The translations under genes and the position numbers were made by a program. Source: Tropicimonas marinistellae (GTDB taxonomy: Bacteria > Pseudomonadota > Alphaproteobacteria > Rhodobacterales > Rhodobacteraceae). From it: a DNA stretch of 64,000 bases. The stretch is taken from assembly GCF_001509585.1 (NCBI RefSeq), contig NZ_LNCI01000008.1, positions 124,001 through 188,000 of the forward strand, in the 5' to 3' direction. This document shows positions 25,952 to 35,101 of the stretch, piece after piece. Each line of letters begins with the position of its first letter. Position 1 is the stretch's first letter. The notes under the pieces were generated by a model. That model did no database searches, was not told the origin of the DNA, and was given only the letters and a program-made list of their open reading frames with translations.

Positions 25952-27340
25952 TCAGTTCAGCGTGTTCTTGTAGATCACGCCGTCCTTCATGATGAGTTGG
26001 ATCGTCTCGGGGCTGTCCGGGCGCGGTTCGGCATCAAACCACTTGTCACCGGTGCCCACGACCGAGAAATCCTCCAGCGGATTGCCGTCGATCAGCAGGA
26101 TGTCGGCATAGGCGCCTTCTTCGATCACGCCGAGTTTGCCCGCGGTGTAGGGATTGGTGAAATCTCCCGAGAGCGTGGCGATCTCGCCGCCGATCGACGT
26201 CAGTGTCAGCATCGATTGGTAGGGACCGAAGAACTCGTTGTTGAGATGCTTCTCATAGGCGATCTGGATGTTGCACGCCTCGACTGTCCCGACGCAATCG
26301 GTCTGGAAACCGCGTTTCACCGGGCATTCCTTCATGTTGGGAATGTAGTTCTCGAAGGTGGCCGAGGCAGAGATGGCCTTTGCGAGGCTGGAGGGCTGGT
26401 TCTTCACCGCCGGGATATCGAGAAGGCCGGGATCGAAGGCGGTGAGGTTGGTCGTGATATAGGCGCCCTTCTCGTTCATAACCTCCGCGATGTCGCAATC
26501 GAAGGAAAAGCCGTGCTCGATGGACATCACGCCTGCATCCAGCGCGCTCATGATCGCTTCCTTGCGGTAGGAATGGGCCATCACGTAGGAGCCGTATTCG
26601 CTCGCCACCTGCACGGCGGCCTCGATCTCCTCCTTCGAGCCGGCCAGCAGTTGCCAGGGATCGAATGCCGATACGACGCCGCCAGACTGCATGAACTTCA
26701 GCTGTGTAGCGCCCATGCGGAAGTTGTTGCGACCGAACTTGTAGACATCATCCACGCCGCTGACTTCCTGAGCCATGTTCAGACGGCTGAAGTTGGTGTC
26801 GCTGCCGGGAGGCGAAGTGAAGTTGGCAAAATCGGCGTGTCCGCCGCGGGTGCTGATAAAGGCGCCTGACGGGTAGTAGCGCGGCCCGACGATCTGCCCG
26901 GCATCGATGGCTCGCCGCAAGCCGCCGTTGGCGCCACCCGCATCCCGCACGGTAGTGAAGCCCTGCATCAGGTACATCTCCGCCATCCGCGTGGCATGAA
27001 TGCCGAAGTCCTCCCACGTCGAGTTCGCCTCCATGGCGCTCAGGCTCGGGCCCATCAGCATCAGGTGGGCGTGGTTCTCGATGAAGCCGGGGGTGAGCGT
27101 CCGGCCGCCGCCATCGATGACCTCGGCGCCAGGGGCCTCGATCGGCTCCGAAGAGACCTGCTTGATCAGGTTGCCCTCGACCAGCACGGAGCCGTTTTCG
27201 ATCAGCGTATCACTGACACCGTCGAAAACGTTCACATTGCTGAAGAGAACCTGCCGCGGCGCGTCGTCCTGTGCAAAGGCCAGCGTCCCGGCTCCGACGA
27301 CCATCACAACCCCCGCGATGGCGGTAATAGAACGTATCAT
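25952..27340 (-). CDS. Exported metal-dependent amidohydrolase
   Basis: A 462-aa amidohydrolase (imidazolonepropionase / Xaa-Pro and Xaa-Arg dipeptidase-related branch) with a signal peptide (GVVMVVGAGTLAFAQ). Catalytic landmarks are GFIENHAHL (HxH), QLKFMQSGG (carboxylated Lys), VMAHSYRKEA (His), SIEHGFSFD (His) and the late ADILLIDGNPL. The substrate is probably a small peptide or N-acyl compound, by family only. The start at 27340 (MIRSITAIAG) follows GGGGAG; the longer frame lies across the divergent AraC gene. First gene of the operon. Confidence 0.88.
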   Translation of the reverse strand: MIRSITAIAGVVMVVGAGTLAFAQDDAPRQVLFSNVNVFDGVSDTLIENGSVLVEGNLIKQVSSEPIEAPGAEVIDGGGRTLTPGFIENHAHLMLMGPSLSAMEANSTWEDFGIHATRMAEMYLMQGFTTVRDAGGANGGLRRAIDAGQIVGPRYYPSGAFISTRGGHADFANFTSPPGSDTNFSRLNMAQEVSGVDDVYKFGRNNFRMGATQLKFMQSGGVVSAFDPWQLLAGSKEEIEAAVQVASEYGSYVMAHSYRKEAIMSALDAGVMSIEHGFSFDCDIAEVMNEKGAYITTNLTAFDPGLLDIPAVKNQPSSLAKAISASATFENYIPNMKECPVKRGFQTDCVGTVEACNIQIAYEKHLNNEFFGPYQSMLTLTSIGGEIATLSGDFTNPYTAGKLGVIEEGAYADILLIDGNPLEDFSVVGTGDKWFDAEPRPDSPETIQLIMKDGVIYKNTLN

Positions 27341-27513
27341 AATCCATCTCCCCTTGGACCAAGCCGACTTGATCGATCTTGTTTGCCGAAGAGAGTGTAG
27401 TGCTGATTTCCGGCTTGTCCTGTCAGCAGACATCGCCAATGCCTGAATTCTTACTCACAATGACAGAATTGGAGAGGTTTCTGCTGTTTTCGCGGGATGC
27501 AGGGATTACGCTC

Positions 27514-28551
27514 ATGCCAACCGAACCTGCCAACGCTCAAGAAATGCCAAAGAGCTTGCCACTCGTCAAACTGAGCCTCCTTCGACCCTACGCAAAGGCG
27601 CTGCGGGATCGTGGGCTCGATCCTGAACCCGTGTTCTTGGGTGTCGGACTGAGTGAAGAAGCCACGTTGGATCCGGATGCATCGGTACATGTGATGGTCG
27701 CGACGCAGTTTGTCGAGAATGCTGCCGAAGCGGCTGATGATCCATTTCTCGCGGTCCGCGTCGCCGCAGGTCTGGATCTCGAGGGCTGGTCGATTCTGGC
27801 TGATGCGGAAGCGCGCGCTTCTACCGTCGGAGACTACCTGTCGATCTTCGTGTCGACCGCCAACAAAGTTGCCTCATCGGCCGTCGAGTACCTTCACCTG
27901 AACGGTCCGACGGCGACACTTGGTGAGCGGCGAACCTTTGAACCGTCCATCCTGCCAGCCCAGAACGATGCCTTCATGGCCGGGCTGGGGTGGGCCGTGC
28001 TCCGACGCGCGTTGCGCGACAACCTGGACCCCTCACAGATACAGGTGGTCGTCTGCGAGCCCAAGGCGCTTTCGCCAGAGTTCGAGTTGATGCGCCCGAT
28101 GAAGGGCGATCGCAGCGGGTTCAAGCTGATCTTTCCCTCCGCCTGGCTGTCCGCGCCCTTGGAGGCCTCCACTGCACCCGTCTCCCCAAGTGTGGTCGCT
28201 GATCGCGACATCCCCGAGTTCGTGCATTCGTTCCGACAAGTTGTGCGTGCACATATTGCACACGGGAACCTGACCGCGGCCGACTGCGCAAGGCTCGTGT
28301 CAATGAGCCAGCAGAAACTTCAGCGGCTACTCGCGGCAGAGGGTACGAACATCTCCAACGAGGTAGGTTTCGTTCGCCAGGAAACCGCCAGGACGCTCCT
28401 TTCCACGACGAACCGATCCATTGGAGAAATCGCAGCAGCACTTGGCTACTCAGATGCAGCAAACTTCACGCGAGCCTTTCGACGCGCGCACAACCAAGCC
28501 CCGACGACGTTCAGGAAGGCGGCGCAAGGCTTGCAACGCGACGCCGAGTAA
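27514..28551 (+). CDS. AraC-family transcriptional regulator
   Basis: An AraC-type regulator of the OruR/ArgR-like arrangement: an N-terminal sensing domain (VKLSLLRPYAKALRDRGL ... FVENAAEAADDPFLAVRVA) of ~200 aa, and a C-terminal double helix-turn-helix (VRAHIAHGNLTAADCARLVS; ETARTLLSTTNRSIGEIAAA; LGYSDAANFTRAFRR). The start is uncertain: the frame is open from 27379, and 27514 has an AGGGA upstream. It is divergent from the exported-hydrolase operon, which it probably activates when the substrate is present. Confidence 0.88.
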   Translation: MPTEPANAQEMPKSLPLVKLSLLRPYAKALRDRGLDPEPVFLGVGLSEEATLDPDASVHVMVATQFVENAAEAADDPFLAVRVAAGLDLEGWSILADAEARASTVGDYLSIFVSTANKVASSAVEYLHLNGPTATLGERRTFEPSILPAQNDAFMAGLGWAVLRRALRDNLDPSQIQVVVCEPKALSPEFELMRPMKGDRSGFKLIFPSAWLSAPLEASTAPVSPSVVADRDIPEFVHSFRQVVRAHIAHGNLTAADCARLVSMSQQKLQRLLAAEGTNISNEVGFVRQETARTLLSTTNRSIGEIAAALGYSDAANFTRAFRRAHNQAPTTFRKAAQGLQRDAE

Positions 28552-29134
28552 CAGCCGTCCGATCTCGGATCACTGAAGGCAAGGCAGCGAAACAAGTGAA
28601 CCCGAACCAGCCATTGGGTCTCTGCGCGGCAAAGGCCCGCAATCTGCCAGCCTTAACGAATGCTGCGATCGGAATGGACCACCTCTTCCGGGCGCGAAGC
28701 TGTCATCCGCGCATTTTCATCGGATGACCGCTCAGTCGGCGAACTCCCCCTTCGACCTGAACCGACCGTCGCAAAGCATGAACGGAGGCCCTAGGGAGCC
28801 GTCAGTTGAACGAGTCCTCATAGTACCTCGCGAGCTGCGCGAAAAGGCGGCGGTGCGTCAGCCTCTCCAAGAAAATGTTCGGAAGGATTACCCTCGAAGA
28901 TCAACTCGCTAGGTGCATCGCAGTCGCATCAGGGTGCACTCGGTCATACGTCATCGCTGCATTTCCCGCCCCGCTCCTCCGCATGGTTTCAAGCGCATCC
29001 ATGTCTGCAACCTCTACGGAAGGGGCAACCTTTTTTCCGTCACCCGGCTGAATGTAGTCCGGAGACTGGTCGCGATACCAGCGAACACGTCCGCCCGCTT
29101 CGCAAATGCGCGCCACTGGGCGACGTCGTCGATG
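28552..29134. other. Gene-free interval
   Basis: About 580 bp between the ends of the AraC and NTF2-like genes. Short frames occur on both strands without ribosome-binding sites or recognisable protein. No tRNA or terminator was seen with confidence. Confidence 0.5.
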
Positions 29135-29473
29135 TCATGTGTCTCGGTTAGCTTTGGAATGCCCGGTTTCGACCCGACTAATTTGGCCGTCCTCAACCGA
29201 AAGGGCCATCAGGACGGCCTGCCGGGTGCCATCGACATAGCCGTTAATGCCATGCACCACGAGAATGTCATCGTTCTCGCAGATCTCGCGCCGAGCGCCC
29301 ATGGCCGTCTTGGCGGACGCCATCATCTTGCGGATCACCTCGGCAAACTGCGACGTGTCCATCGTCGTATCGCTCCGATACCTGACGAAGACAGCGTCGT
29401 CAGCGTAAAGGTCGAGATACGCGTCCGCGTCATTTTTCGCCAATGCCATATTCATTTTGTCGAGAATTGCCAT
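29135..29473 (-). CDS. NTF2/SnoaL-like small protein
   Basis: A 112-aa cone-shaped fold protein of the NTF2-like group (MALAKNDADAYLDLYADDAV, then EICENDDILVVHGINGYV). Such proteins are enzymes, binding proteins or immunity-type domains, so no reaction can be assigned. GGGAG precedes the ATG at 29473; a longer frame to 29638 reads through the divergent lipoprotein promoter area. Confidence 0.7.
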   Translation of the reverse strand: MAILDKMNMALAKNDADAYLDLYADDAVFVRYRSDTTMDTSQFAEVIRKMMASAKTAMGARREICENDDILVVHGINGYVDGTRQAVLMALSVEDGQISRVETGHSKANRDT

Positions 29474-29664
29474 CTGGCGCTCCCTCGGCAGGGGTTGCCC
29501 CATCGAAAGTCTCAGCATGTTGCCCTTCTGCAGACGCCGCAACGGTTCCCGTCCTTCCTTGTGCATCCGTGATCGGGCGAACCCCGCCTCGGGAAGCAGG
29601 CGGCGCGCAATGCGTGATGGACAAGTGCACGTATGCAAAGTTCACTGTGGGCGGGAGGTCTACC

Positions 29665-29889
29665 ATGAAAACTCTGCCTGTGATCGTTGCGGCCTGCTTG
29701 GTCTCTGGGTGTTCAACCCCCGAAAGCTACGAGTGGTTCCGGTCGACTACTCCGGTCAAGATTCAGATGTACTACAGTGAGAAATGCTCAGAGGCTGGCT
29801 ACGCGCCAGGCTCGGCACAAAATGCGGACTGCACCGACAAGGCCATGCGCGAGGGGTGGAACGAAGCTAAGAAGGCGAATGACTTCTAG
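29665..29889 (+). CDS. Small lipoprotein
   Basis: A 74-aa protein with a lipobox VSGC at residues ~13-16 after a short hydrophobic leader. The mature part has two further Cys residues (KCSEAGY and DCTDKAMREGW), which could form a disulfide in the periplasm. GGGAGG precedes the ATG. No family was recognised. It stands just before the deacetylase-like gene on the same strand. Confidence 0.65.
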   Translation: MKTLPVIVAACLVSGCSTPESYEWFRSTTPVKIQMYYSEKCSEAGYAPGSAQNADCTDKAMREGWNEAKKANDF

Positions 29890-29984
29890 GAAAGTAGATT
29901 TCGCCGAGATCGACAAATCACCTGTTTCAGCGAACCTTGGAAATTATCGCAAATAGGTGGGAAATTCGTTCTATATGGCCTTAC

Positions 29985-30887
29985 ATGCTGCCGATCGTTA
30001 CCCATCCCGCATACGATATTCCGTTGCCCGAGGGGCATCGCTTCAACGCGACGAAGTTCTCTGGCTTGATGCAGGCGCTGGGGTCGCAAGGTGTTTTGGA
30101 ATCCAGCACGCTTCACCATCCGAAACCGGCTTCACCTGACGATCTGACGCTCGTCCATGATCCTTCGTACGTTGCCGCAATCTCGCAGGGCAGTCTCGAT
30201 AGAAAACAACTCAGGACACTTGGTCTCAACTGGAGCACGCAACTTCGCGATCGCTCCTTCCTGTCCGTGGAAGGCACATTGGAGGCGGCGAGGTTGGCGC
30301 TTGCGCATGGCGTTGCCTGTCACGCAGCCGGCGGAACTCATCATGCGCACGCCGGCCACGGCGCTGGCTTCTGTGTCTTTAACGACCTCGCTTACACCGC
30401 AATGCGCCTGGTCGCCGAAGGCGCGGTGCGTCAGGTCCTGATCCTTGATTGCGATGTGCATCAAGGCGATGGCACTGCTCGGATCGCACTCGGAAATGGT
30501 GCAGTTTTCACTTGCTCGGTACATTGTCGGGTCAACTACCCCGAAAAAAAGGCAACCAGCGATTGGGACATCGAGCTTGACGAAGGTCTCAGCGATCAGG
30601 GTTACCTGTCCATTCTCGATCAAACCCTTGCGGGGTTAAGAAGCCGGTTATCCAAAGTTGATCTCGTACTCTACGACGCCGGTGTTGATGTGCATGCCCG
30701 CGACCGGCTCGGCCGTCTGAAGTTGAGCTACGAAGGTATCCTGGCGCGCGACCGAAAGGTCCTGACGCACTTCCGTTCGCTTGGTATCCCCGTGGCGACC
30801 GTCATAGGAGGCGGCTATAGCGAAGACTTGGCAGAGGTATCTCACCGCCACAGTCTCATATTTCGCGCCGCCATCGAGACCCTTTGA
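29985..30887 (+). CDS. Histone-deacetylase-family (class II-like) deacetylase
   Basis: A 300-aa HDAC/AcuC/AphA-family protein. Catalytic features are the His dyad in GGTHHAHAGHGAGFCVFND, the zinc ligands in DCDVHQGDGTA and YDAGVDVHARDRLG, and the Gly-rich loop with Tyr in GGGYSED. Bacterial members remove acyl groups from polyamines, acetoin-related or other small molecules or proteins; the substrate is open. The start at 29985 lacks a clear ribosome-binding site, and a TTG at 29937 is an alternative. Confidence 0.88.
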   Translation: MLPIVTHPAYDIPLPEGHRFNATKFSGLMQALGSQGVLESSTLHHPKPASPDDLTLVHDPSYVAAISQGSLDRKQLRTLGLNWSTQLRDRSFLSVEGTLEAARLALAHGVACHAAGGTHHAHAGHGAGFCVFNDLAYTAMRLVAEGAVRQVLILDCDVHQGDGTARIALGNGAVFTCSVHCRVNYPEKKATSDWDIELDEGLSDQGYLSILDQTLAGLRSRLSKVDLVLYDAGVDVHARDRLGRLKLSYEGILARDRKVLTHFRSLGIPVATVIGGGYSEDLAEVSHRHSLIFRAAIETL

Positions 30888-31215
30888 CTTGGCGCCGAGA
30901 TCTCTTGTTGGCACGAGGTCCGGATACTGCGCACACCGAACTCCCATCAAATGCCTCACTTCGAAAGCGCGGCAAAGTTTGCGAGCGCGTGCCCGCTCAA
31001 ACGGCTTGTCACTGGGCTTTGGGCACGGATTCTGGCGTCACTCAGCGTCGACATCGGGAGTATCGTGTCTTCTCGCTGGCTGGGGTGCTCTCAGGTCGTA
31101 GCCCCAAACGGGGAGATACGGGTGAACCTCCGTGGACGGCAACGGACAGCAAATTGGCTAATACCTAAAACACAAGGCATTTTTCAGCGTCATCGGATGC
31201 AATGGGATGCGTATA
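30888..31215. other. Interval between the deacetylase gene and tRNA-Thr
   Basis: About 330 bp without a supportable gene. It lies on the 3' side of the tRNA, where integrated elements often sit, but no integrase or tRNA-end repeat was found here. Confidence 0.5.
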
Positions 31216-31291
31216 TGGTGCCGGTGAAGGGACTCGAACCCCCGACCCACGCATTACGAATGCGTTGCTCTACCATCTGAGCTACACCGGC
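31216..31291 (-). tRNA. tRNA-Thr (anticodon CGT)
   Basis: A 76-nt cloverleaf on the minus strand. Acceptor stem GCCGGTG / CACCGGC, D-arm with TAGCTCAGATGGTAGAGCA, anticodon stem ACGCA/TGCGT with loop TTCGTAA (anticodon CGT, reading ACG), T-arm GGGGGTTCGAGTCCC. The discriminator is A and CCA is encoded. Confidence 0.97.
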
Positions 31292-31489
31292 GCACCGCGA
31301 CCCTTTAAACGCTCGGTGTGAATCGCGCAAGGCGCAATTCCTAAGGCGGAACGATGGTTGGGCGTTGATTTCAAGCGCCTGCGACGCGGGAACAATTCGG
31401 GCGCTGGCAGCATGCCCGGAAGGTCGGCGCTACGGCCAAATGCCGGTGCCGGTGCCGCCCGAACCCGGCAACAAAAGGCCCGTGTCCGC

Positions 31490-33235
31490 TTAGTGACGGT
31501 TGCTGATCCACCGGCATTGGTATGGGGCAAACGTGACGGTACTGGCGGAAGCGTCAATGGACTCGCCGCTCAAGAGATCCACCCAGGCTGCTCCGCCGAT
31601 CAGGTTGATCGCGTGGGTCGGCATCGAGACTGGCTCGTTCGTGACGTTATGGATCGCGAAAATGGATTGCTCGCGATTGATGCTCTGGCGCCAGAATCCG
31701 AAGAAGGAATCGCCCAGGTGCAGCGTGAACTGCGTAGCGTTCGGGTGGAAAGCCTTTTGGCGAATCCGGACGCCGATGCGCCGTTTCATCGCCGCGAGCA
31801 CGCGGGCATGGATCGATTCTGGGTTTTCCAACTCACCGCGTAGCGTTGGATAGTCCCAGCGATGCCTGTTGATCGCGCGATTGATTCCCGTCTTTTCGAC
31901 GCCAGAATGGTCATTCGACGTGCCCAGGAGGGAATGGATGTAGAAGGCCGGAAGGCCTTCGAGCGCCATAACAATGGTCTGGCTACAAAGGAACCGCTCT
32001 AGTTGCAGGTCGTCCGGCCCGTCGACCGTCCCCTTCATGGCGTCGAACCAGGTGATGTTCAACTCGTAGGGCCGTTCGCCGCCACCGGGCAGGGATCGCA
32101 TGGAGACGAGACCGCCGAAGTCTCGCACCGCTGTCACCATCGCATTGGTGTCGTCCTCGCTGATCAGCCCTTCGGCGCCGCGCACGCCGATCCCGTCGTG
32201 GGAAGCGGTGAAGTTCAGGTAGGCGCAGCCCAGTTGCGCCGGCGGCATGGCCATCTGCCAGCGGTTCAGCGCCTCGCTCGTGCCGTTCAGCATGGCGTGC
32301 AGGATCAGCGGCGGCAGCGAGAAATTGTAGATTGAATGCGCCTCGTTCATGTTGCCGAAGTAGGAGAGGTTCTCGGCGTTGGGCACATTGGTTTCGGTCA
32401 GCAGGACAACCGGTTCGGCCGCGTAGTCGAAGAGCAACCGGATGAGCCGCACGATTGCGTGGGTTTGCGGCAGATGGATGCAGGAGGTGCCAATCTCCTT
32501 CCAGATGAAGGCCACCGCGTCGAGGCGGATGATCCGGACGCCATTGTCGATATGCAGGCGGATGATCCGGAGGAACTCCAGAAGAACCTCCGGATTTCGG
32601 AAGTCGAGGTCCACCTGATCGTGGCTGAACGTGCACCAGACGTGCCGATCGCCGTTGATTGTACCTACTTCCCGCAGCAGAGGTGAGGTGCGTGGGCGGA
32701 CGACCGCGCTCAAGTCGTCTTCTGGTGAGGCTTCGAAGAAGAACCTGTCATAGGGCGGGTGCCCCTGGCGATATTCCTGGAACCAGGTGGAATAACTGGA
32801 GACGTGGTTGAGTACCAGGTCCGACATCAGTTTGAATTCGCTCGCGATCCGGTTGATGTCGGCCCAGTCGCCAAGGTTGCTGTTGACTGTCCGATAGTCG
32901 GTCACGGCGAAGCCATCGTCCGACGTGAAGGGGAAGAACGGCAGAATGTGAACACCGCTGATTACGCCGGAGACGTTCTCTTCCAGGAAGTGGCGCAACA
33001 GGTCGAGCGGCTTATGCGCTCCGTCAACCAGCGAGTTGCCGTAGGTGATTACGAGCGTGTCCGTTTCGTCCCACAGGTTGTTTCCGGGCGGGCGCGTTCG
33101 GCTTCGAGCGGGCGTGCCCGCGGGCCAGAATGCCTCCTGAATCTCGCTGCGAAGCGCACTTCCATCCGCGTCGGGATAGATCTGCGCGAGAAGAGCGGTG
33201 AGCTTGTCTCGGAACTTCGGGCTGTTTACGGGCAT
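31490..33235 (-). CDS. GH13 sugar phosphorylase (sucrose/glucosylglycerate type)
   Basis: A 581-aa alpha-amylase-superfamily enzyme of the GH13_18 type, which cleaves an alpha-glucoside with phosphate. Visible features are HILPFFPFTSDDGFAVTDY, LVLNHVS, the nucleophile Asp in IRLDAVAFIWKE, the acid Glu in LLTETNVPN and the transition-state Asp in FTASHDGIG. Among this group, sucrose phosphorylase and glucosylglycerate phosphorylase cannot be told apart by eye. It stands alone beside the tRNA, and no sugar transporter is adjacent. Confidence 0.88.
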   Translation of the reverse strand: MPVNSPKFRDKLTALLAQIYPDADGSALRSEIQEAFWPAGTPARSRTRPPGNNLWDETDTLVITYGNSLVDGAHKPLDLLRHFLEENVSGVISGVHILPFFPFTSDDGFAVTDYRTVNSNLGDWADINRIASEFKLMSDLVLNHVSSYSTWFQEYRQGHPPYDRFFFEASPEDDLSAVVRPRTSPLLREVGTINGDRHVWCTFSHDQVDLDFRNPEVLLEFLRIIRLHIDNGVRIIRLDAVAFIWKEIGTSCIHLPQTHAIVRLIRLLFDYAAEPVVLLTETNVPNAENLSYFGNMNEAHSIYNFSLPPLILHAMLNGTSEALNRWQMAMPPAQLGCAYLNFTASHDGIGVRGAEGLISEDDTNAMVTAVRDFGGLVSMRSLPGGGERPYELNITWFDAMKGTVDGPDDLQLERFLCSQTIVMALEGLPAFYIHSLLGTSNDHSGVEKTGINRAINRHRWDYPTLRGELENPESIHARVLAAMKRRIGVRIRQKAFHPNATQFTLHLGDSFFGFWRQSINREQSIFAIHNVTNEPVSMPTHAINLIGGAAWVDLLSGESIDASASTVTFAPYQCRWISNRH

Positions 33236-33311
33236 ATCGCTGGTATCGGTACTGTTCAGGCGGGTAGAGCCCCATTGCGGAGAAAGATCAAGCGAATGTG
33301 CGACGGATTGC

Positions 33312-34781
33312 TCAACCGATAGACGCTGCGATAGCGATGAGCACGATCAGCAAGCCACACAGGCGACTGGTGCCGTCTTTCAAGGCAAACACGACAGGAT
33401 CGTCATGCATCATGCCGCGATGGGTCATCATCACCACCCGGCTGATCCAATAGAGCAGGATTCCGCAGATCCCCCAGAGCATAAGTGGCGTGGAATAGAG
33501 CTCCGTGACATCCGGCGTGCTGACATAGAGAACGAGCACCAGGACTCCCACGTAGCCTGCCGAAAGTGCCATGCCGGATACGATTGGCAGATCGGATGTC
33601 ACGTAGGCCCGCCCGGCGGACCCTTCGCGCCCGGCTGAAAAGTCGCTAATGAGTTCGGCCTGCCTTTTGATCGCCGCGAGCGACAGGAACAGAAAGCCGG
33701 TAAAAGCGAGAAGCCAGGCGGAGATCGGGATTTCCGTTGCAGCACCTCCGGCCAGTATGCGGACGGAATAGAGGACCGCCAGGGTGCAGATATCGACCAC
33801 GAGCTTTCGCTTCAGGCCGAAGGAATACGCCATGGTAATGACGTAGTACCCGAAAAGGACCGCGAGGAAACCGGTCGGAAGGAGGACCGCCGCAAGCACA
33901 AATCCCGCCACCAGCAAGCCCGGTGCGAGCAAGGTTCCGTGCAAGAGGTCCATTTCTCCGGAGGGCAGGGGTCGGAAGCGTTTCCGCGGGTGGGCGCGGT
34001 CTGCGGCGAGGTCCAACAGATCGTTTAGCAGGTAGACGCTGGAGGCGATCATGCTGAAGATCACGAAACCAATGGCGGTAGCTACCCAATCGCCTGCCGC
34101 GAAGCTGTGCGAGAGGATGACGGGCAGGAATAGAAGAACGTTTTTTGCCCATTGATGAGGCCGCATCGCGCGCAGCCACGCCTTGTTTGGCCGTCTCGCA
34201 TCGGGTGTGCCAAGATGCTCTGCCCCGTCAGGAGCCGCGACTTCAGCAGCGGCACGCAGGTCGTTTGGCGCGTTGACGGTTATTGCCTTGCGCGCAGCTT
34301 TCCAGACTTCGACATCGGCTTGATTGTCGCCGATGTAGTCGAACCCGCCTTGTCCGTAGCGCTCCTGCAGAAAGGCTGCCTTGGTGGCTCCCTTGAGGTT
34401 CGTCTCCCCGTCCGAGGCGTGAACCTCGTCGAACAACTGGAGGTGCTCTGCGATTTCCTGCGCGATCTCTTGGTCGGTCGCGGTGACAAGTGCTGTGCGG
34501 CCCCCGGCTGCACGATGCGCCCGGATATGGTCCAGCACATCCTCGTTGTACGGGAGTCCCGAGACATCCACTTGGGCTAGCCCGGCCAGCGCCTGCTTAA
34601 AGGCGGCTTTGCCTTTGGGAAGCGTCCCGAGGGCGCGCAGTGCGCCCGCGAGATTGCTCGAGGCGACGTTCCACCAGCTCTCCAGCAGCATGTCGCTTCG
34701 GATCAATGTACCGTCTAGGTCGACAGCAAGCAGAGGCGGAGATTCCGCCGTATCAGGGGTCGGGGTTGTGGCGTTGTGCAC
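33312..34781 (-). CDS. UbiA-family prenyltransferase fused to a HAD phosphatase domain
   Basis: A ~489-aa fusion. The N-terminal HAD domain has LLAVDLDGTLI (nucleophile Asp), TATDQEIA and GDNQADVEVW. The C-terminal half is a UbiA-type integral membrane prenyltransferase with about eight helices and the motif NDLLDLAADRAHPRKRFRP. Such fusions resemble the decaprenyl-phosphoryl ribose synthesis enzymes (DPPR synthase), but the true substrate is not known. The start is uncertain: GTG at 34781 has AGGA upstream, while an ATG at 34850 lacks a ribosome-binding site. Confidence 0.85.
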   Translation of the reverse strand: MHNATTPTPDTAESPPLLAVDLDGTLIRSDMLLESWWNVASSNLAGALRALGTLPKGKAAFKQALAGLAQVDVSGLPYNEDVLDHIRAHRAAGGRTALVTATDQEIAQEIAEHLQLFDEVHASDGETNLKGATKAAFLQERYGQGGFDYIGDNQADVEVWKAARKAITVNAPNDLRAAAEVAAPDGAEHLGTPDARRPNKAWLRAMRPHQWAKNVLLFLPVILSHSFAAGDWVATAIGFVIFSMIASSVYLLNDLLDLAADRAHPRKRFRPLPSGEMDLLHGTLLAPGLLVAGFVLAAVLLPTGFLAVLFGYYVITMAYSFGLKRKLVVDICTLAVLYSVRILAGGAATEIPISAWLLAFTGFLFLSLAAIKRQAELISDFSAGREGSAGRAYVTSDLPIVSGMALSAGYVGVLVLVLYVSTPDVTELYSTPLMLWGICGILLYWISRVVMMTHRGMMHDDPVVFALKDGTSRLCGLLIVLIAIAASIG

Positions 34782-35101
34782 CGGATATGTCCTGCTCGTT
34801 GCGCTCAGTTTGCCAAATCGAGCCGCAGGTCTCGGCCTGCCGAACTCCATCGGGCCGGTTGACCGGCCTCTGAACCTGTTGCGGCGAACCTAGGATGCCT
34901 TTGGGCGAAGTGGCAAAGCGTCTGCCCTTCGAAAGGGTGCATTTCGGTCGATGGAGTTGCACCTGTGACCGGCCGGCCATACCTGGCTCCTATTCGCTGA
35001 CGCTGCGCCGCAGCAATTGACAGTGGGATGGTGAACAGCCGCAGCATAGCAGGCCGGTACCTGAGCCGGCATTGAAACCTAGCCCGGACAAAGGCCCCTC
35101 A

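Noticed and set aside
30951-31280. A plus-strand frame ending in the tRNA-Thr region (GLEPPTHALRMRCSTI).
   Set aside because: Such sequences arise by reading the antisense of a tRNA gene and are a common false call.
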